Origin: a virus
DNA: 46,482 bases
Direction: 5' to 3' (one strand)
Virus record (IMG/VR): IMGVR_UViG_3300028388_001949
Span: 1 to 46,482 of that record
The notes beneath the pieces were generated by a model. That model was not told the DNA's origin, did not search any database, and saw only the letters and a program-made list of their open reading frames with translations. A program made the translations under genes and the position numbers. Below, in pieces: positions 1 through 8,156 of the stretch (positions are counted from its first letter, which is position 1; the number at the start of each line of letters is the position of its first letter).

Positions 1-481
1 AAAAATCGACTTTATGGTCGAAATGATGAAAAATCCTCGTTTAATGGCCTTAATGCTTAAAACCATAAAAGATGAAAAAGACGCCAAAAATACTTTTGCG
101 GCTATCGACAAAGCTTTAGGCGGAAGCGCGACTCAAGTTGGACGTCGGTTACCGTATGTCGAAAGAGCCGTGGGCGAAGAACCGTTGCCAGAGCCTCCTG
201 CGGAAACTGAAGAAACGCAAGAACCACAAGCCTCGGTCCAAGCACCACAACAGAATCTAATGGCACAGCGGTTTGCTCAACCTACGCCGACGGTGATTCA
301 ACCACGGCCCACGGCTCCTGTAGTGCAACCTGCACCACAACCATCAGCTCCTGTAGTGCAACCTGCACCACAAGGCGGAGCAAATCCACAGCAACGTCAA
401 CAGATGGCGGCCATGTTCCCGAATGATCCGATTATTCAAGCGGCCGGAGGTGGCGGCGGAATCGGAAGCTTGTTCTCATGA
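1..481 (+). CDS. Pro/Gln-rich late-operon protein, 5' end cut by the window edge
   Basis: The frame is open from the first bases of the window, so the true start is probably outside it; an internal ATG lies at 14. The visible part has a charged helical N-terminus, then a Pro/Gln/Ala-rich linker that contains two near-identical copies of a PSAPVVQPAPQ-like unit, and ends in a Gly-rich tail (AAGGGGGIGSLFS). The low-complexity linker suggests a structural or assembly accessory protein; no family is recognised. Its stop overlaps the next start (ATGA). The partial gene at 46442-46482 would join this frame exactly if the molecule is circular, giving a protein of about 173 residues. Confidence 0.7.
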   Translation, partial: KIDFMVEMMKNPRLMALMLKTIKDEKDAKNTFAAIDKALGGSATQVGRRLPYVERAVGEEPLPEPPAETEETQEPQASVQAPQQNLMAQRFAQPTPTVIQPRPTAPVVQPAPQPSAPVVQPAPQGGANPQQRQQMAAMFPNDPIIQAAGGGGGIGSLFS

Positions 482-906
482 TGCAGGACGTTTTGGAACT
501 GATGGACCAGTCGGAGTTTCATCGGCAGTATTCTGTAGACGACATTGAGCGGTTAATTGTTCCGGCCATCGAGAACAATCGATGCGTGGTTTATTATCAC
601 AAAGATATGATAAAACCCGTCGGAATGTTCACATATATGTGGTTAAACCAAGAAGCCGAGCGTGGATATTTAGAAGGCACGCGAAAACTTCAAGCAGAAG
701 ACTGGGCAACAGACCACCTAAATGGCACACTATACGTTATCGACTTTATTGCTCCTTACAACAACGGAGTGACTATTGCTCGTAAGTGCCGCAGATATTT
801 ATCTGCACATACTTACAAGGATAAAGAGGGCCGATTTGTCCGAATGACAAAAGGCGGACGAATTGGAAGGGTAGGACGAGTTCATGCGAAGCCAACGTAC
901 AATTGA
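478..906 (+). CDS. HlyC-like toxin-activating lysine acyltransferase
   Basis: The 142-residue protein resembles the HlyC/CyaC family, which transfers a fatty acyl group from acyl carrier protein to internal lysines of RTX toxins. The catalytic His is matched by H15 in SEFHRQYS and the catalytic Asp by D89 in the VIDFIAPYNNG block; the intermediate AEDW motif (residues 73-76) is also family-typical. Length is slightly below the usual ~170 residues. Start is the ATG of an ATGA overlap with the upstream gene. No RTX toxin is encoded in the window, so the substrate is unknown; neighbours are low-complexity late proteins. Family assignment is by recall of motifs, the role is inferred. Confidence 0.8.
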   Translation: MMQDVLELMDQSEFHRQYSVDDIERLIVPAIENNRCVVYYHKDMIKPVGMFTYMWLNQEAERGYLEGTRKLQAEDWATDHLNGTLYVIDFIAPYNNGVTIARKCRRYLSAHTYKDKEGRFVRMTKGGRIGRVGRVHAKPTYN

Positions 907-1555
907 AGAAAAGATTGAACAGCAAATATTCTGTTTTGGTGGTGACCCCGGCAATGGCGGAGGGGGCGGTGGCCTTGGAGGATCCGGGGCACAAGTTGAC
1001 AAAGTTTTAGGTATTGATCGCAAGACTAGCCGACCCGGAGACAATACTCGGATAGACAGTCGAGGCAACACCGTAAACTTCAATACAAAACCGGCGGAAG
1101 TTCAGAGTACTCCAAACTATACAAAGACGCTACCTAGCGGGGTTGTTGTCGAAGACTACTCACGTCCGTTTGCAGGTCAAGTCAACCTATCTAACCGCGG
1201 TACTCCTGAAGTCACTAATCAAGGTCTTTACGATAATTTAGCGGTCAATGTTCCTACTGTCACAACCGGTCAAACAGTCTCTCGCCCAGACCTTGGCGCC
1301 GTGTCTAACGTGATGGACACGATTAACACCCCAACGACCCCTCAAGAAGCCATGCGACAAGCTTTAGGTGCCGGCCAGTTTGGCGGAGGCCGGATGGGTC
1401 TTGGCGGCGGGCTTTCAATAGGTAAAGTACCCGGAGGTTTCGGCTTTCAGTTTGATAGGGCTTTTGCACAAGGCGGGGCGGTCACAAACCCAGTGAACGC
1501 GGGCATCGGATCACTGGGTCTGCCTCAAGCGATGTTTAAATCAACCAAGTCTTAG
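884..1555 (+). CDS. Gly-rich protein of unknown function
   Basis: A 223-residue protein. After a basic helical N-terminus (about 18 residues) comes a poly-Gly stretch (residues 21-33), then a Thr/Asn/Gln-rich middle and a C-terminal Gly-rich segment with the motif FAQGGAV and NAGIGSLG, the latter resembling the IGSLF tail of the protein at 1-481. It overlaps the acyltransferase gene by 23 bases; AGGA at 873-876 is a plausible ribosome binding site. Its 3' end overlaps the convergent helicase gene by 20 bases. No family is recognised. Its place next to an acyltransferase makes it one possible acylation substrate, which is speculation. Confidence 0.65.
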   Translation: MRSQRTIEEKIEQQIFCFGGDPGNGGGGGGLGGSGAQVDKVLGIDRKTSRPGDNTRIDSRGNTVNFNTKPAEVQSTPNYTKTLPSGVVVEDYSRPFAGQVNLSNRGTPEVTNQGLYDNLAVNVPTVTTGQTVSRPDLGAVSNVMDTINTPTTPQEAMRQALGAGQFGGGRMGLGGGLSIGKVPGGFGFQFDRAFAQGGAVTNPVNAGIGSLGLPQAMFKSTKS

Positions 1556-2990
1556 TGTCTTCGCCTAAGACCTGACCGGCAATGTCAATTTTGTCTCGCA
1601 GAGCACCGAGTATTTTTTCGTCCACCGTATCAGGTGTAACAATATCAATGTAAGTTACGTTGGAATCTTGCCCGATCCGGTGAGCGCGATCCTCTGATTG
1701 CAACCTGATTTCCAAATCGTAGCCGTTGTTGTAGTAAACCATCGTGTTTGCTTCTGTCAGAGTAATCCCGTAACCACCTGTTCTGGGTTGCCCCACAAAG
1801 AAACGTAGCTCGCTGTCAGGATCTTGGAAAGTATCCACGATCTCCTGCCGTTCATCCTGTGGTGTTTCCCCGAAGTAAATCCGCGCACAAGACTCGCCGT
1901 ACTTTTTGACCAACTCGGAGTGGATTGCTTTCAAGTCATGCGTAAACGTAGCCCAAATAATTACCTTCCCCGATGTTTCTTCGATTATGTCCATCAACTC
2001 GGACAAGCGGTTACTTTTCAACGGGTGCAACACACCCTGATCATCTGGCAGGTGACCACAGCATATTTGCTGTAAACGCATAATCTGGGTCAAAACGGAT
2101 GCGGTTGTGGATAACTCGCCCGACTCTAGCTTGGCCAGAGCGAGCTTCTGCATTTGCTTGTACGCCTTCAACTGTTCGTCGGTCAGCTTGACGTTACGTC
2201 GCATGTAAATCTTGTCAGGCAAATCCAAACAATCGCGCTTCAGAACGCGGTTACTAAAGGCGTCAAGCTTTTGATTCAGTTCATCCAAGCGTCGGTAGCC
2301 AGTGATTTCGTTAAACGTCTTGTGGCCCATTGTGCGGCGAGCGACAACGGCGTACCGATTCTGGTACGCATAGAACGATGAGATACCAAGCGCCTTGGGT
2401 GACAAGAACGCGCACTGACTGAATAAATCCATTGGCGACTTGGTGATCGGCGAACCCGTCAAGATGCGGCGATACTTACTTTTCTTCAACAGCGACATAA
2501 TATTCGCGGTCCGCTGTGCTTTTCTGTTTTTTATCGTTGTCGATTCGTCAACAATAATCAGGTTGTTCGGGTTCTTTACGCAGAATTCTTCCGCTAATCG
2601 CGTCCCACGAGGCGTGGAAAATGCCTCGACGTTCACCACTAACACTTTGATTCCATCGAACTTTTCATATACCAATTGAGCTAATTCTTCCTGATACGCC
2701 TTACCAGAGGTTGGCGTCCAACGTATAACGTTGCGCGTTATACGTTCAGGTAGATGGACTTTTATTTCTTTCTGAACCCAGTTATCGTAGACGCCCTTCG
2801 GAGCAATAATGAGCGCCGCGTCGATATGACCCTTTTCATACAACATACCCATCGTATCAATGGCAACTTTCGACTTGCCCGTCCCCATCTCCATAAACAA
2901 CGCGTAGTATTCCGCGGACCACGAATCTTTCAGCGCGGTTAGCTGATGATCATACGGATTGGTCTTGAATTCATAATTTTCAAATTTCAT
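1536..2990 (-). CDS. SNF2-type superfamily II DNA helicase
   Basis: 484 residues from the chosen start at 2990, which is preceded by a strong GGGGAGAG ribosome binding site; the frame is open 20 codons further upstream but that extension runs through the promoter. Helicase motifs are in order: Q-like PYDHQ (12-16), Walker A MGTGKS (35-40), Walker B LIIVDEST, motif III ILTGSPI, motif V GGYGITLTEAN and motif VI SEDRAHRIGQ. ATP-driven translocation on double-stranded DNA is expected. It is the only gene on the minus strand, divergent from the replication operon, and convergent with the late operon (20-base overlap of 3' ends). The role may be in replication, recombination or counter-defence; only the enzyme class is clear. 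Confidence 0.93.
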   Translation of the reverse strand: MKFENYEFKTNPYDHQLTALKDSWSAEYYALFMEMGTGKSKVAIDTMGMLYEKGHIDAALIIAPKGVYDNWVQKEIKVHLPERITRNVIRWTPTSGKAYQEELAQLVYEKFDGIKVLVVNVEAFSTPRGTRLAEEFCVKNPNNLIIVDESTTIKNRKAQRTANIMSLLKKSKYRRILTGSPITKSPMDLFSQCAFLSPKALGISSFYAYQNRYAVVARRTMGHKTFNEITGYRRLDELNQKLDAFSNRVLKRDCLDLPDKIYMRRNVKLTDEQLKAYKQMQKLALAKLESGELSTTASVLTQIMRLQQICCGHLPDDQGVLHPLKSNRLSELMDIIEETSGKVIIWATFTHDLKAIHSELVKKYGESCARIYFGETPQDERQEIVDTFQDPDSELRFFVGQPRTGGYGITLTEANTMVYYNNGYDLEIRLQSEDRAHRIGQDSNVTYIDIVTPDTVDEKILGALRDKIDIAGQVLGEDTKTWLI

Positions 2991-3002
2991 GCAACTCTCC
3001 CC

Positions 3003-3031
3003 TTGACACTTGCTAATGATAAGATTATATA
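3003..3031 (+). promoter_or_regulatory. sigma70-like promoter for the replication operon
   Basis: Perfect -35 TTGACA at 3003-3008, 17-base spacer, -10 TATATA at 3026-3031. Transcription would begin near 3038 and enter the gene at 3080. It overlaps a second promoter on the other strand. Confidence 0.7.
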
Positions 3032-3043
3032 TGTATATGTCAA
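3016..3043 (-). promoter_or_regulatory. sigma70-like promoter for the minus-strand helicase
   Basis: Read on the minus strand: perfect -35 TTGACA (3043-3038), 16-base spacer, -10 TATCAT (3021-3016). It interlocks with the plus-strand promoter, so one polymerase would block the other. Transcription would start near 3009, just upstream of the helicase ribosome binding site. Confidence 0.6.
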
Positions 3044-3079
3044 GGCCCAAACGGTGCCTTTAACAACGGAGAATAGCGC

Positions 3080-3652
3080 ATGAGCGACGACATACTAAGC
3101 ATGATGGAGCAGGACACTGCGACATCTCAAATCGAAAGCCTCGACCAAGAAAGCCTCGGATCTGTGGCAGAACTGGCACGAGCCATTCGGAATAAAGAAG
3201 AGCAGATCGAGACACTGGAGAAAACTCTCAAAGACGAGAAAAAAGCTCTGATTAAGATGACTGACGAAGATTTGCCGACCATGTTGGCAGAGCTGGGTTT
3301 GTCATCAATGACCTTGGACGACGGATCAGACGTGACGGTAAAACAAACGTATGGTGCATCGATTCGGGTAGACGACAAGCCTGCCGCGTTTGAGTGGCTT
3401 CGTGATAACGGTTACGACGATATTATCAAGAATCAAGTCTTGTGTATTTTCGGCCGCGGCGAAGACGATCAAGCATCTGCTTTCCAAGCACTCGCTTCAC
3501 AGCAGGGATATGCCGCAGAGCAGAAGATGGATGTTCATCCACAGACTTTACGCGCTTTTGTAAAAGAGCGTTGCGAGAACGGAGATGATTTTCCAATGGA
3601 GCTTTTCGGAGCTTGGGTAGGACAACGTGCAGTAATCAAGAGGACTAAATAA
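3080..3652 (+). CDS. conserved phage replication-module protein with coiled coil
   Basis: 190 residues. An acidic N-terminus is followed by a predicted coiled coil (residues 30-60, ELARAIRNKEEQIETLEKTL) and a mixed alpha/beta part with the block SSMTLDDGSDVTVKQ and a VHPQTLRAFVKERCENG segment. I recall similar proteins encoded directly upstream of the putative single-stranded DNA binding protein in many phages, annotated as unknown function (possibly DUF7173). First gene after the divergent promoter; ribosome binding site GGAG just before the start. Its stop overlaps the next start (TAATG). Function is unknown; partnership with the next protein is inferred from position only. Confidence 0.8.
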   Translation: MSDDILSMMEQDTATSQIESLDQESLGSVAELARAIRNKEEQIETLEKTLKDEKKALIKMTDEDLPTMLAELGLSSMTLDDGSDVTVKQTYGASIRVDDKPAAFEWLRDNGYDDIIKNQVLCIFGRGEDDQASAFQALASQQGYAAEQKMDVHPQTLRAFVKERCENGDDFPMELFGAWVGQRAVIKRTK

Positions 3653-4419
3653 TGACAGCAGTAGCGAAAAAGAAGACCGGTGAAATCGCCGAATTTGATC
3701 CAACAATGTTCGAAGCCGACGCAGGTGTCGGAACAACAATGGAGCAAGACGATCTTGCCTTACCCTTCCTGAAAATCATTTCAGCACTCGACCCATTACT
3801 CGATGATGAAGATTTCACAGGACGTAAAGGGGATATCTACAACACCGTGTCAGGCACAGTGTACAGCGGTAAAGAAGGCATCACGGTTATCCCGTGTGCG
3901 TATCAGCGCCGCTTTATCCAGTGGGCGCCACGGGGTAGTGGTAGCGGAGCGCCACAAGCGATTTACACGCCGCAGGAAAAGCGACCAGAAACACAGCGCG
4001 ACTCGACCGATAATCGAGAATACGTTGTTGGTGGCAACGGCGAGTACATTGAAGAAACACATCAGCATTTCGTTGTGATTCTCAATGAAGATGGATCTGC
4101 GGAGACAGCATTGATTGCAATGAAGTCTACTCAGCTCAAGAAGTCGCGGAAGTGGAACTCAATGGTGGCCTCGGCAACCATGCAGGGATCGAACGGTCCT
4201 TTCACTCCGCCACGCTTTGCCTACACCTACCATCTCAAGACACTATCTGAGGAAAACTCAAAGGGGTCTTGGCATGGTTGGGAAATGTCACGCATTGGTC
4301 CAGTCTCTGACGGTGGGCTTTACCTGCAAGCAAAACAGTTTGCTGAAAGCATCATGGCAGGGGACGTTGTTGTGAAACACGGGGAAGATGAGGAATCAAA
4401 CACTAACCCTGCGTTTTAA
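3652..4419 (+). CDS. putative phage single-stranded DNA binding protein
   Basis: 255 residues. The central part is rich in beta-strand-like segments (KIISALDPLL, GITVIPCAYQRRFIQWAPRG, HFVVILNEDGSAETALIAM, SRKWNSMVASATM). The last 14 residues are acidic and end in a terminal Phe (GEDEESNTNPAF), a layout typical of single-stranded DNA binding proteins such as T7 gp2.5, whose acidic tail and final aromatic residue recruit polymerase and primase. Position between the coiled-coil protein and the primase agrees. The call rests on tail architecture and synteny, not on a recognised signature; it could be another replication accessory protein. Confidence 0.55.
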   Translation: MTAVAKKKTGEIAEFDPTMFEADAGVGTTMEQDDLALPFLKIISALDPLLDDEDFTGRKGDIYNTVSGTVYSGKEGITVIPCAYQRRFIQWAPRGSGSGAPQAIYTPQEKRPETQRDSTDNREYVVGGNGEYIEETHQHFVVILNEDGSAETALIAMKSTQLKKSRKWNSMVASATMQGSNGPFTPPRFAYTYHLKTLSEENSKGSWHGWEMSRIGPVSDGGLYLQAKQFAESIMAGDVVVKHGEDEESNTNPAF

Positions 4420-4425
4420 CAACTG

Positions 4426-4464
4426 CGAGGATGTATATACATCATGTGTATACATCCTCGTTTT
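4426..4464 (+). terminator. strong hairpin with short U-tract inside the replication operon
   Basis: A 16-base-pair stem (4426-4441 with 4445-4460, one T-G wobble) closes on a 3-base TCA loop and is followed by TTTT (4461-4464). The ribosome binding site GAGG (4465-4468) of the primase begins directly after the T-run. It may act as a partial terminator or attenuator between the binding protein and primase, or as an mRNA stabiliser; the T-tract is short for a full terminator. The inner TATATACATCATGTGTATA could also be an operator. Confidence 0.6.
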
Positions 4465-4475
4465 GAGGACCTGTT

Positions 4476-6005
4476 ATGTCAGTCGAAAAATTCAGCGCCA
4501 TATTCGATGGGTTACAGCAAGCGTATGGCACATTTAAAGTCGAAAAGAAGACGCAAAGCGGCAAGAACGCCGGAAAGGCGGCCGTCATTCGCGAACCACG
4601 GACCACGGGTCTGTGGGAAGGTCATTTATCCGGAAAGGGTAAAGGCATTGGAATTATCCCCATCAATGAAGATAACAATGTCAAATGGGGCTGTATTGAT
4701 ATTGACCAATATCCGCTTGATCACGCGGATCTGGTTTCTAAAATACGTCAAGCAAAATTACCGTTAGTTGTTTGTCGCTCGAAGTCCGGCGGCGCGCATT
4801 GCTATTTGTTTGTAACCGAATGGATTACAGCCAAAGAAATGCAGGAGACGTTGCAACAGTTATCCACAGCACTCGGCTACGGTAACAGTGAGATTTTCCC
4901 GAAGCAGGTCAAGCTCCATCTTGACCGCGGCGACATTGGTAACTTTTTAAATTTACCGTACTACGACGCCGAAGACGGTTTGCGGTACGCCATCAAAGAT
5001 GACGGCACCTCTGCCACACTGGATGAATTTTTTGCGCTTTACGACGCGCATGTACAAACGCCAGAGCAACTCACGGGTCTGTCTAATCCACAAACTGATT
5101 CGATCATCGTCAAAGATGGACCGCCGTGCCTACAGTATTTATGCAAAGAAAAAATCTCAGAAGGGGGACGAAACAATGGATTATTCAATCTGGGCGTCTA
5201 CTTGCGTAAGGCATACCCTGAAGAGTGGGAGAGTAAGATATTGGAGTATAATGCCCAGTATCTGGCTCCGCCCTTACCACTCAACGAAGTTAACATCGTT
5301 GCGAAGCAACTTGAAAAAAAGGATTATGCCTACCGGTGTTCTGACGCGCCAATCTGCGCTCACTGCAACAAGGATCTATGCCAAACACGGAAATTCGGTA
5401 TTGCGATGGCGGCGGCAGGTGCCGCGATTGCGAATCTCCGCAAATACAACTCGACACCGCCTGTCTGGTTTATGGACGTTAATGGGGAGCCTTTGGAACT
5501 CGACACTGACGCGCTCTTATCGCAACCAACTTTTCAAAAAGCGTGTATGGAACAGCTTAACTTCATGCCGCGGACTGTATCCAAGCAAAATTGGGAGAGC
5601 CGGATTAGCACTCTGATGTCCGAAATGCGGGACAATGAAAGTGCTGTGATGGAAGTAGCACAGGATGCATCGACCTCGGGTCAGTTCTACGACTACCTCG
5701 AAGAATTTTGCCGGCATCTACAGCAAGCGCAGGACAAAGAAGAGATCCTACTCCGCCGACCGTGGACCGACGAAGACGCGAACATTACTTATTTCCGGTT
5801 GCGCGACTTTGAAGCGCACCTGCGTAAAAATAAGTTTTTTGAATATAAGTCTCACAAGATCGCACAGCGCTTACGAGACATCAGCGGTGAAAGCACCGTG
5901 CTGAAGATCAAGGGGCGTGCCGTCCGCGTGTGGGCAATCCCGTCGTTTGAATCAGCAGACATCGACCTTAAACCAAAATTCGATCAAGAGGAGGCACCGT
6001 TTTGA
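4476..6005 (+). CDS. archaeo-eukaryotic-type primase (TOTE-like AEP domain)
   Basis: 509 residues. The N-terminal half carries the archaeo-eukaryotic primase signatures: catalytic DxD in WGCIDIDQY (D75, D77), the SKSGGAH motif (S104-H108) and the downstream EIFPKQ block, as in TOTE-system and other mobile-element primases. A Cys cluster near residues 288-302 (CSDAPICAHCNKDLC) looks zinc-binding. The C-terminal ~200 residues resemble no domain I can name and lack a helicase Walker motif. It should make primers for the family A polymerase encoded downstream. Ribosome binding site GAGG sits seven bases before the start; the stop overlaps the next gene by 4 bases. Confidence 0.88.
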   Translation: MSVEKFSAIFDGLQQAYGTFKVEKKTQSGKNAGKAAVIREPRTTGLWEGHLSGKGKGIGIIPINEDNNVKWGCIDIDQYPLDHADLVSKIRQAKLPLVVCRSKSGGAHCYLFVTEWITAKEMQETLQQLSTALGYGNSEIFPKQVKLHLDRGDIGNFLNLPYYDAEDGLRYAIKDDGTSATLDEFFALYDAHVQTPEQLTGLSNPQTDSIIVKDGPPCLQYLCKEKISEGGRNNGLFNLGVYLRKAYPEEWESKILEYNAQYLAPPLPLNEVNIVAKQLEKKDYAYRCSDAPICAHCNKDLCQTRKFGIAMAAAGAAIANLRKYNSTPPVWFMDVNGEPLELDTDALLSQPTFQKACMEQLNFMPRTVSKQNWESRISTLMSEMRDNESAVMEVAQDASTSGQFYDYLEEFCRHLQQAQDKEEILLRRPWTDEDANITYFRLRDFEAHLRKNKFFEYKSHKIAQRLRDISGESTVLKIKGRAVRVWAIPSFESADIDLKPKFDQEEAPF

Positions 6006-6265
6006 CAAAGATGTTGAAGGCAGACGGTTTAGACGAAGCCATTGTTGGCGTGGGACACCGTTGTGGGGAACCCACAGTTGTCATTTATGACATGGATAAA
6101 TGCATCAAAATACTGGAACACGACCTCGACTGCGAGATTTGGGAAGCCATTGAATATTTTAACTTTAATGTATTGGGTTCGTACTTAGGTTCGTACACTC
6201 CAATATTTTTAGAAAAGCTTGATGGCATTGAAGGGTTAGAAGAATGGGTGGAAGCAAATGGATAA
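6002..6265 (+). CDS. small conserved phage protein of unknown function
   Basis: 87 residues starting at TTG 6002; AGGAGG (5989-5994) lies seven bases upstream, whereas the first ATG (6011) is 16 bases away, so the TTG start is preferred. Segments GLDEAIVGVGHRCGEP and YDMDKCIKILEHDL followed by IEYFNFNVLGSYLGSYTPIFL are a pattern I recall from many phage replication modules, with no known function. It is acidic and apparently soluble. It overlaps the primase by 4 and the next gene by 8 bases, so translation is probably coupled. Confidence 0.8.
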   Translation: MTKMLKADGLDEAIVGVGHRCGEPTVVIYDMDKCIKILEHDLDCEIWEAIEYFNFNVLGSYLGSYTPIFLEKLDGIEGLEEWVEANG

Positions 6266-6482
6266 TCGTGAACGCGACTATGAGATTTATGTAATGCGAA
6301 TGCATTACTACATGACACTAACAGCCATTGGGGAGCGAATGAACTTATCCCGTGAGCGGGTACGTCAAATCGTGCTGAAAGTAGAAAAGAATCTAAAGGA
6401 TTACAAAGATGTTCAGAATATTCGGGCCGCCGGGAACAGGAAAAACAACAACACTGCTAAACATGGTGGACAAAGCACTTGA
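6258..6482 (+). CDS. small sigma-70 region 4-like helix-turn-helix protein
   Basis: 74 residues. Residues 18-45 (LTAIGERMNLSRERVRQIV) match the helix-turn-helix of sigma-70 region 4, which recognises the -35 promoter element. There is no region 2, so it cannot be a full sigma factor. The basic, Asn-rich C-terminus (after residue 55) is encoded in the 74 bases that overlap the helicase gene and is probably unstructured. Such mini-regulators may act as transcription switches by binding -35 elements or polymerase; that role is inferred. It overlaps the upstream gene by 8 bases. Confidence 0.75.
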   Translation: MDNRERDYEIYVMRMHYYMTLTAIGERMNLSRERVRQIVLKVEKNLKDYKDVQNIRAAGNRKNNNTAKHGGQST

Positions 6483-7920
6483 TTCAGGTGTGCAACCGCA
6501 AGAGATAGCATTTCTTGCGTTTACCAAAAAAGCGGCGACCGAAGCGAAAGAACGTGCGGCAGAACGGTTCGGCCTTGATGCAAAAAACGACTTGGTCTTT
6601 TTTCGGACACTGCACAGCCTTGCGCTGTCGATGACCGATATTCAGTCCGACCAGATCATGCAGAAAGAGCATTACAAAGAACTCAGTCATGCGATTGGCG
6701 TCGAGCTTTTTGGGCAGTCACAAGTTAGCGATGATTTTATCGAACTGGCAAAAACCAGTGACCCGATACTAGGTTTAATCAACTTAGCTCGTTTGCGGAA
6801 AGTCTCGTTGCGCGAGCAGTACAACGAAAGCGAGATTGATACCGACTGGAATACGGTTAACTATGTCGATCAATCCTTACGAAAGTACAAGCATATGTAC
6901 AATGTTTGCGATTTTACCGACATGTTGGAATTATTTGTCGAACAAGCGCCCACGTTTAAACATCGGTTTAAACTGACGTTTCTCGACGAAGCGCAGGATT
7001 TGTCGCCACTTCAGTGGGACATCGCGCATATTCTGGACGGCATGTCCGATAAGATGTACTGCGCGGGAGATGACGACCAAGCCATTTACCGTTGGGCAGG
7101 AGCAGACGTCGATCACTTTATTAATCTGGACGGCGGCTCTGAGATTTTAGAGAACTCGTTCCGCATCCCACGACAAGTTCACGACGTGGCCGAGTCCATC
7201 AGCAAACGCATCTCGCGACGCTTCCCTAAAAAGTACAAACCGAAAACAGAATCTGGCCGTGTAGAACGCGTCTCGACCATCGATGGAGTGAACATGGCCC
7301 ACGGTTCGTGGCTCATTCTTTCTCAAGCGGGGTATCAGTTGACGCCAGTCGCGCGTGATCTGAAGTCAAACGGCTACCTGTTCAACTACCGCGGACACCG
7401 GTCTATCTCTGAGAAAGTGGCCGATGCGGTGAATGGTTGGGAGACTCTCCGCAAAGGCCGCGAGGTATCTGGCAAAACAGCACGACACATCTACAGTTTT
7501 ATGAGCGGCAAAGAACGCATTGCGCGGGGCTTTAAAAAACTGCCTGCACTACAAGATGAAGACATGGTGGATCTCGATACGCTGATCGCGGACCACGGCC
7601 TGAATGCAGACAAAGAAATGATCTGGCACGTCGCAATGGACAAACTGCCTGAACAAGATCGGGCGTACATCATCGCTCTACTACGTCGCGGCGAAAAGTT
7701 CAATGGCGAGCCTCGCATTACAGTGTCCACGATCCACGGTTCAAAAGGTGGCGAAGCGGACAACGTTGTACTGTTTACAGATTTATCGCCGGCGGCAGAA
7801 AAAGCGGCACGCAACAACCCCGATGATTTGCATCGTGTGTTTTACGTTGGCGTGACCCGAGCGAGAGAGAACCTGTTTATTGTCGAGCCGGAAGATGTAT
7901 CGAGAAGCTACGAACTCTGA
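6409..7920 (+). CDS. UvrD/Rep-like superfamily I helicase
   Basis: 503 residues, short for UvrD/PcrA (about 720). Motifs in order: Walker A GPPGTGKT (6-13), motif Ia AFTKKAATEAKERAAERF, Walker B LDEAQDLSPLQW (D193-E194), motif III GDDDQAIYRWAGAD, motif V STIHGSKGGEADNVVLF and motif VI VGVTRARENLFIV. It should unwind DNA 3'-5' with ATP for replication or repair. The start ATG has AAGGA nine bases upstream. It overlaps the sigma-like gene by 74 bases. With no DnaB-type helicase seen, this or the SNF2-type enzyme may serve the fork. Confidence 0.92.
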   Translation: MFRIFGPPGTGKTTTLLNMVDKALDSGVQPQEIAFLAFTKKAATEAKERAAERFGLDAKNDLVFFRTLHSLALSMTDIQSDQIMQKEHYKELSHAIGVELFGQSQVSDDFIELAKTSDPILGLINLARLRKVSLREQYNESEIDTDWNTVNYVDQSLRKYKHMYNVCDFTDMLELFVEQAPTFKHRFKLTFLDEAQDLSPLQWDIAHILDGMSDKMYCAGDDDQAIYRWAGADVDHFINLDGGSEILENSFRIPRQVHDVAESISKRISRRFPKKYKPKTESGRVERVSTIDGVNMAHGSWLILSQAGYQLTPVARDLKSNGYLFNYRGHRSISEKVADAVNGWETLRKGREVSGKTARHIYSFMSGKERIARGFKKLPALQDEDMVDLDTLIADHGLNADKEMIWHVAMDKLPEQDRAYIIALLRRGEKFNGEPRITVSTIHGSKGGEADNVVLFTDLSPAAEKAARNNPDDLHRVFYVGVTRARENLFIVEPEDVSRSYEL

Positions 7921-7991
7921 AAATCGGGAATGTAATCCCTGATTTGCAGGACTATTAGGAATGCATAGGAATCTTATGCAAGGAGATAGCA

Positions 7992-8156
7992 ATGTTTAAA
8001 TTTTTTTGGGTATTTCTAAACGATCAATATTTGATGTGCGTTAAAGCAACGTCAAAGGAAGACGCCATTAAGCAAGCGTATATGGGACATGGCTCCGCAA
8101 GTAAATACACCGGTCACGGGCCGGATAGTTTTAAAGCAGTACAGGTGAGTTTGTAA
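7992..8156 (+). CDS. small unknown protein (54 residues)
   Basis: An ATG at 7992 follows AGGAGA (7981-7986). The product is 54 residues: an aromatic N-terminus (FKFFWVFLNDQYLMCV), a short charged helix (KATSKEDAIKQAY) and a Gly/Ser/His-rich end. The reading resembles small phage proteins with a strand-helix fold that take a short peptide-sized form; no family is named. Its stop overlaps the next start (TAATG), supporting a real gene. A weak 6-base-pair hairpin lies just before its ribosome binding site. Confidence 0.65.
   Translation: MFKFFWVFLNDQYLMCVKATSKEDAIKQAYMGHGSASKYTGHGPDSFKAVQVSL

Noticed and set aside
799-1083. Minus-strand frame with a poly-Pro run
   Set aside because: It is the antisense of the poly-Gly coding stretch of the gene at 884 and has no start signals.
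7915-7985. Terminator after the UvrD-like helicase
   Set aside because: The AATCGGGA/TCCCTGATT pairing has a bulge and no T-run; the second hairpin (TGCATA/TATGCA) has a short stem and no T-run either.
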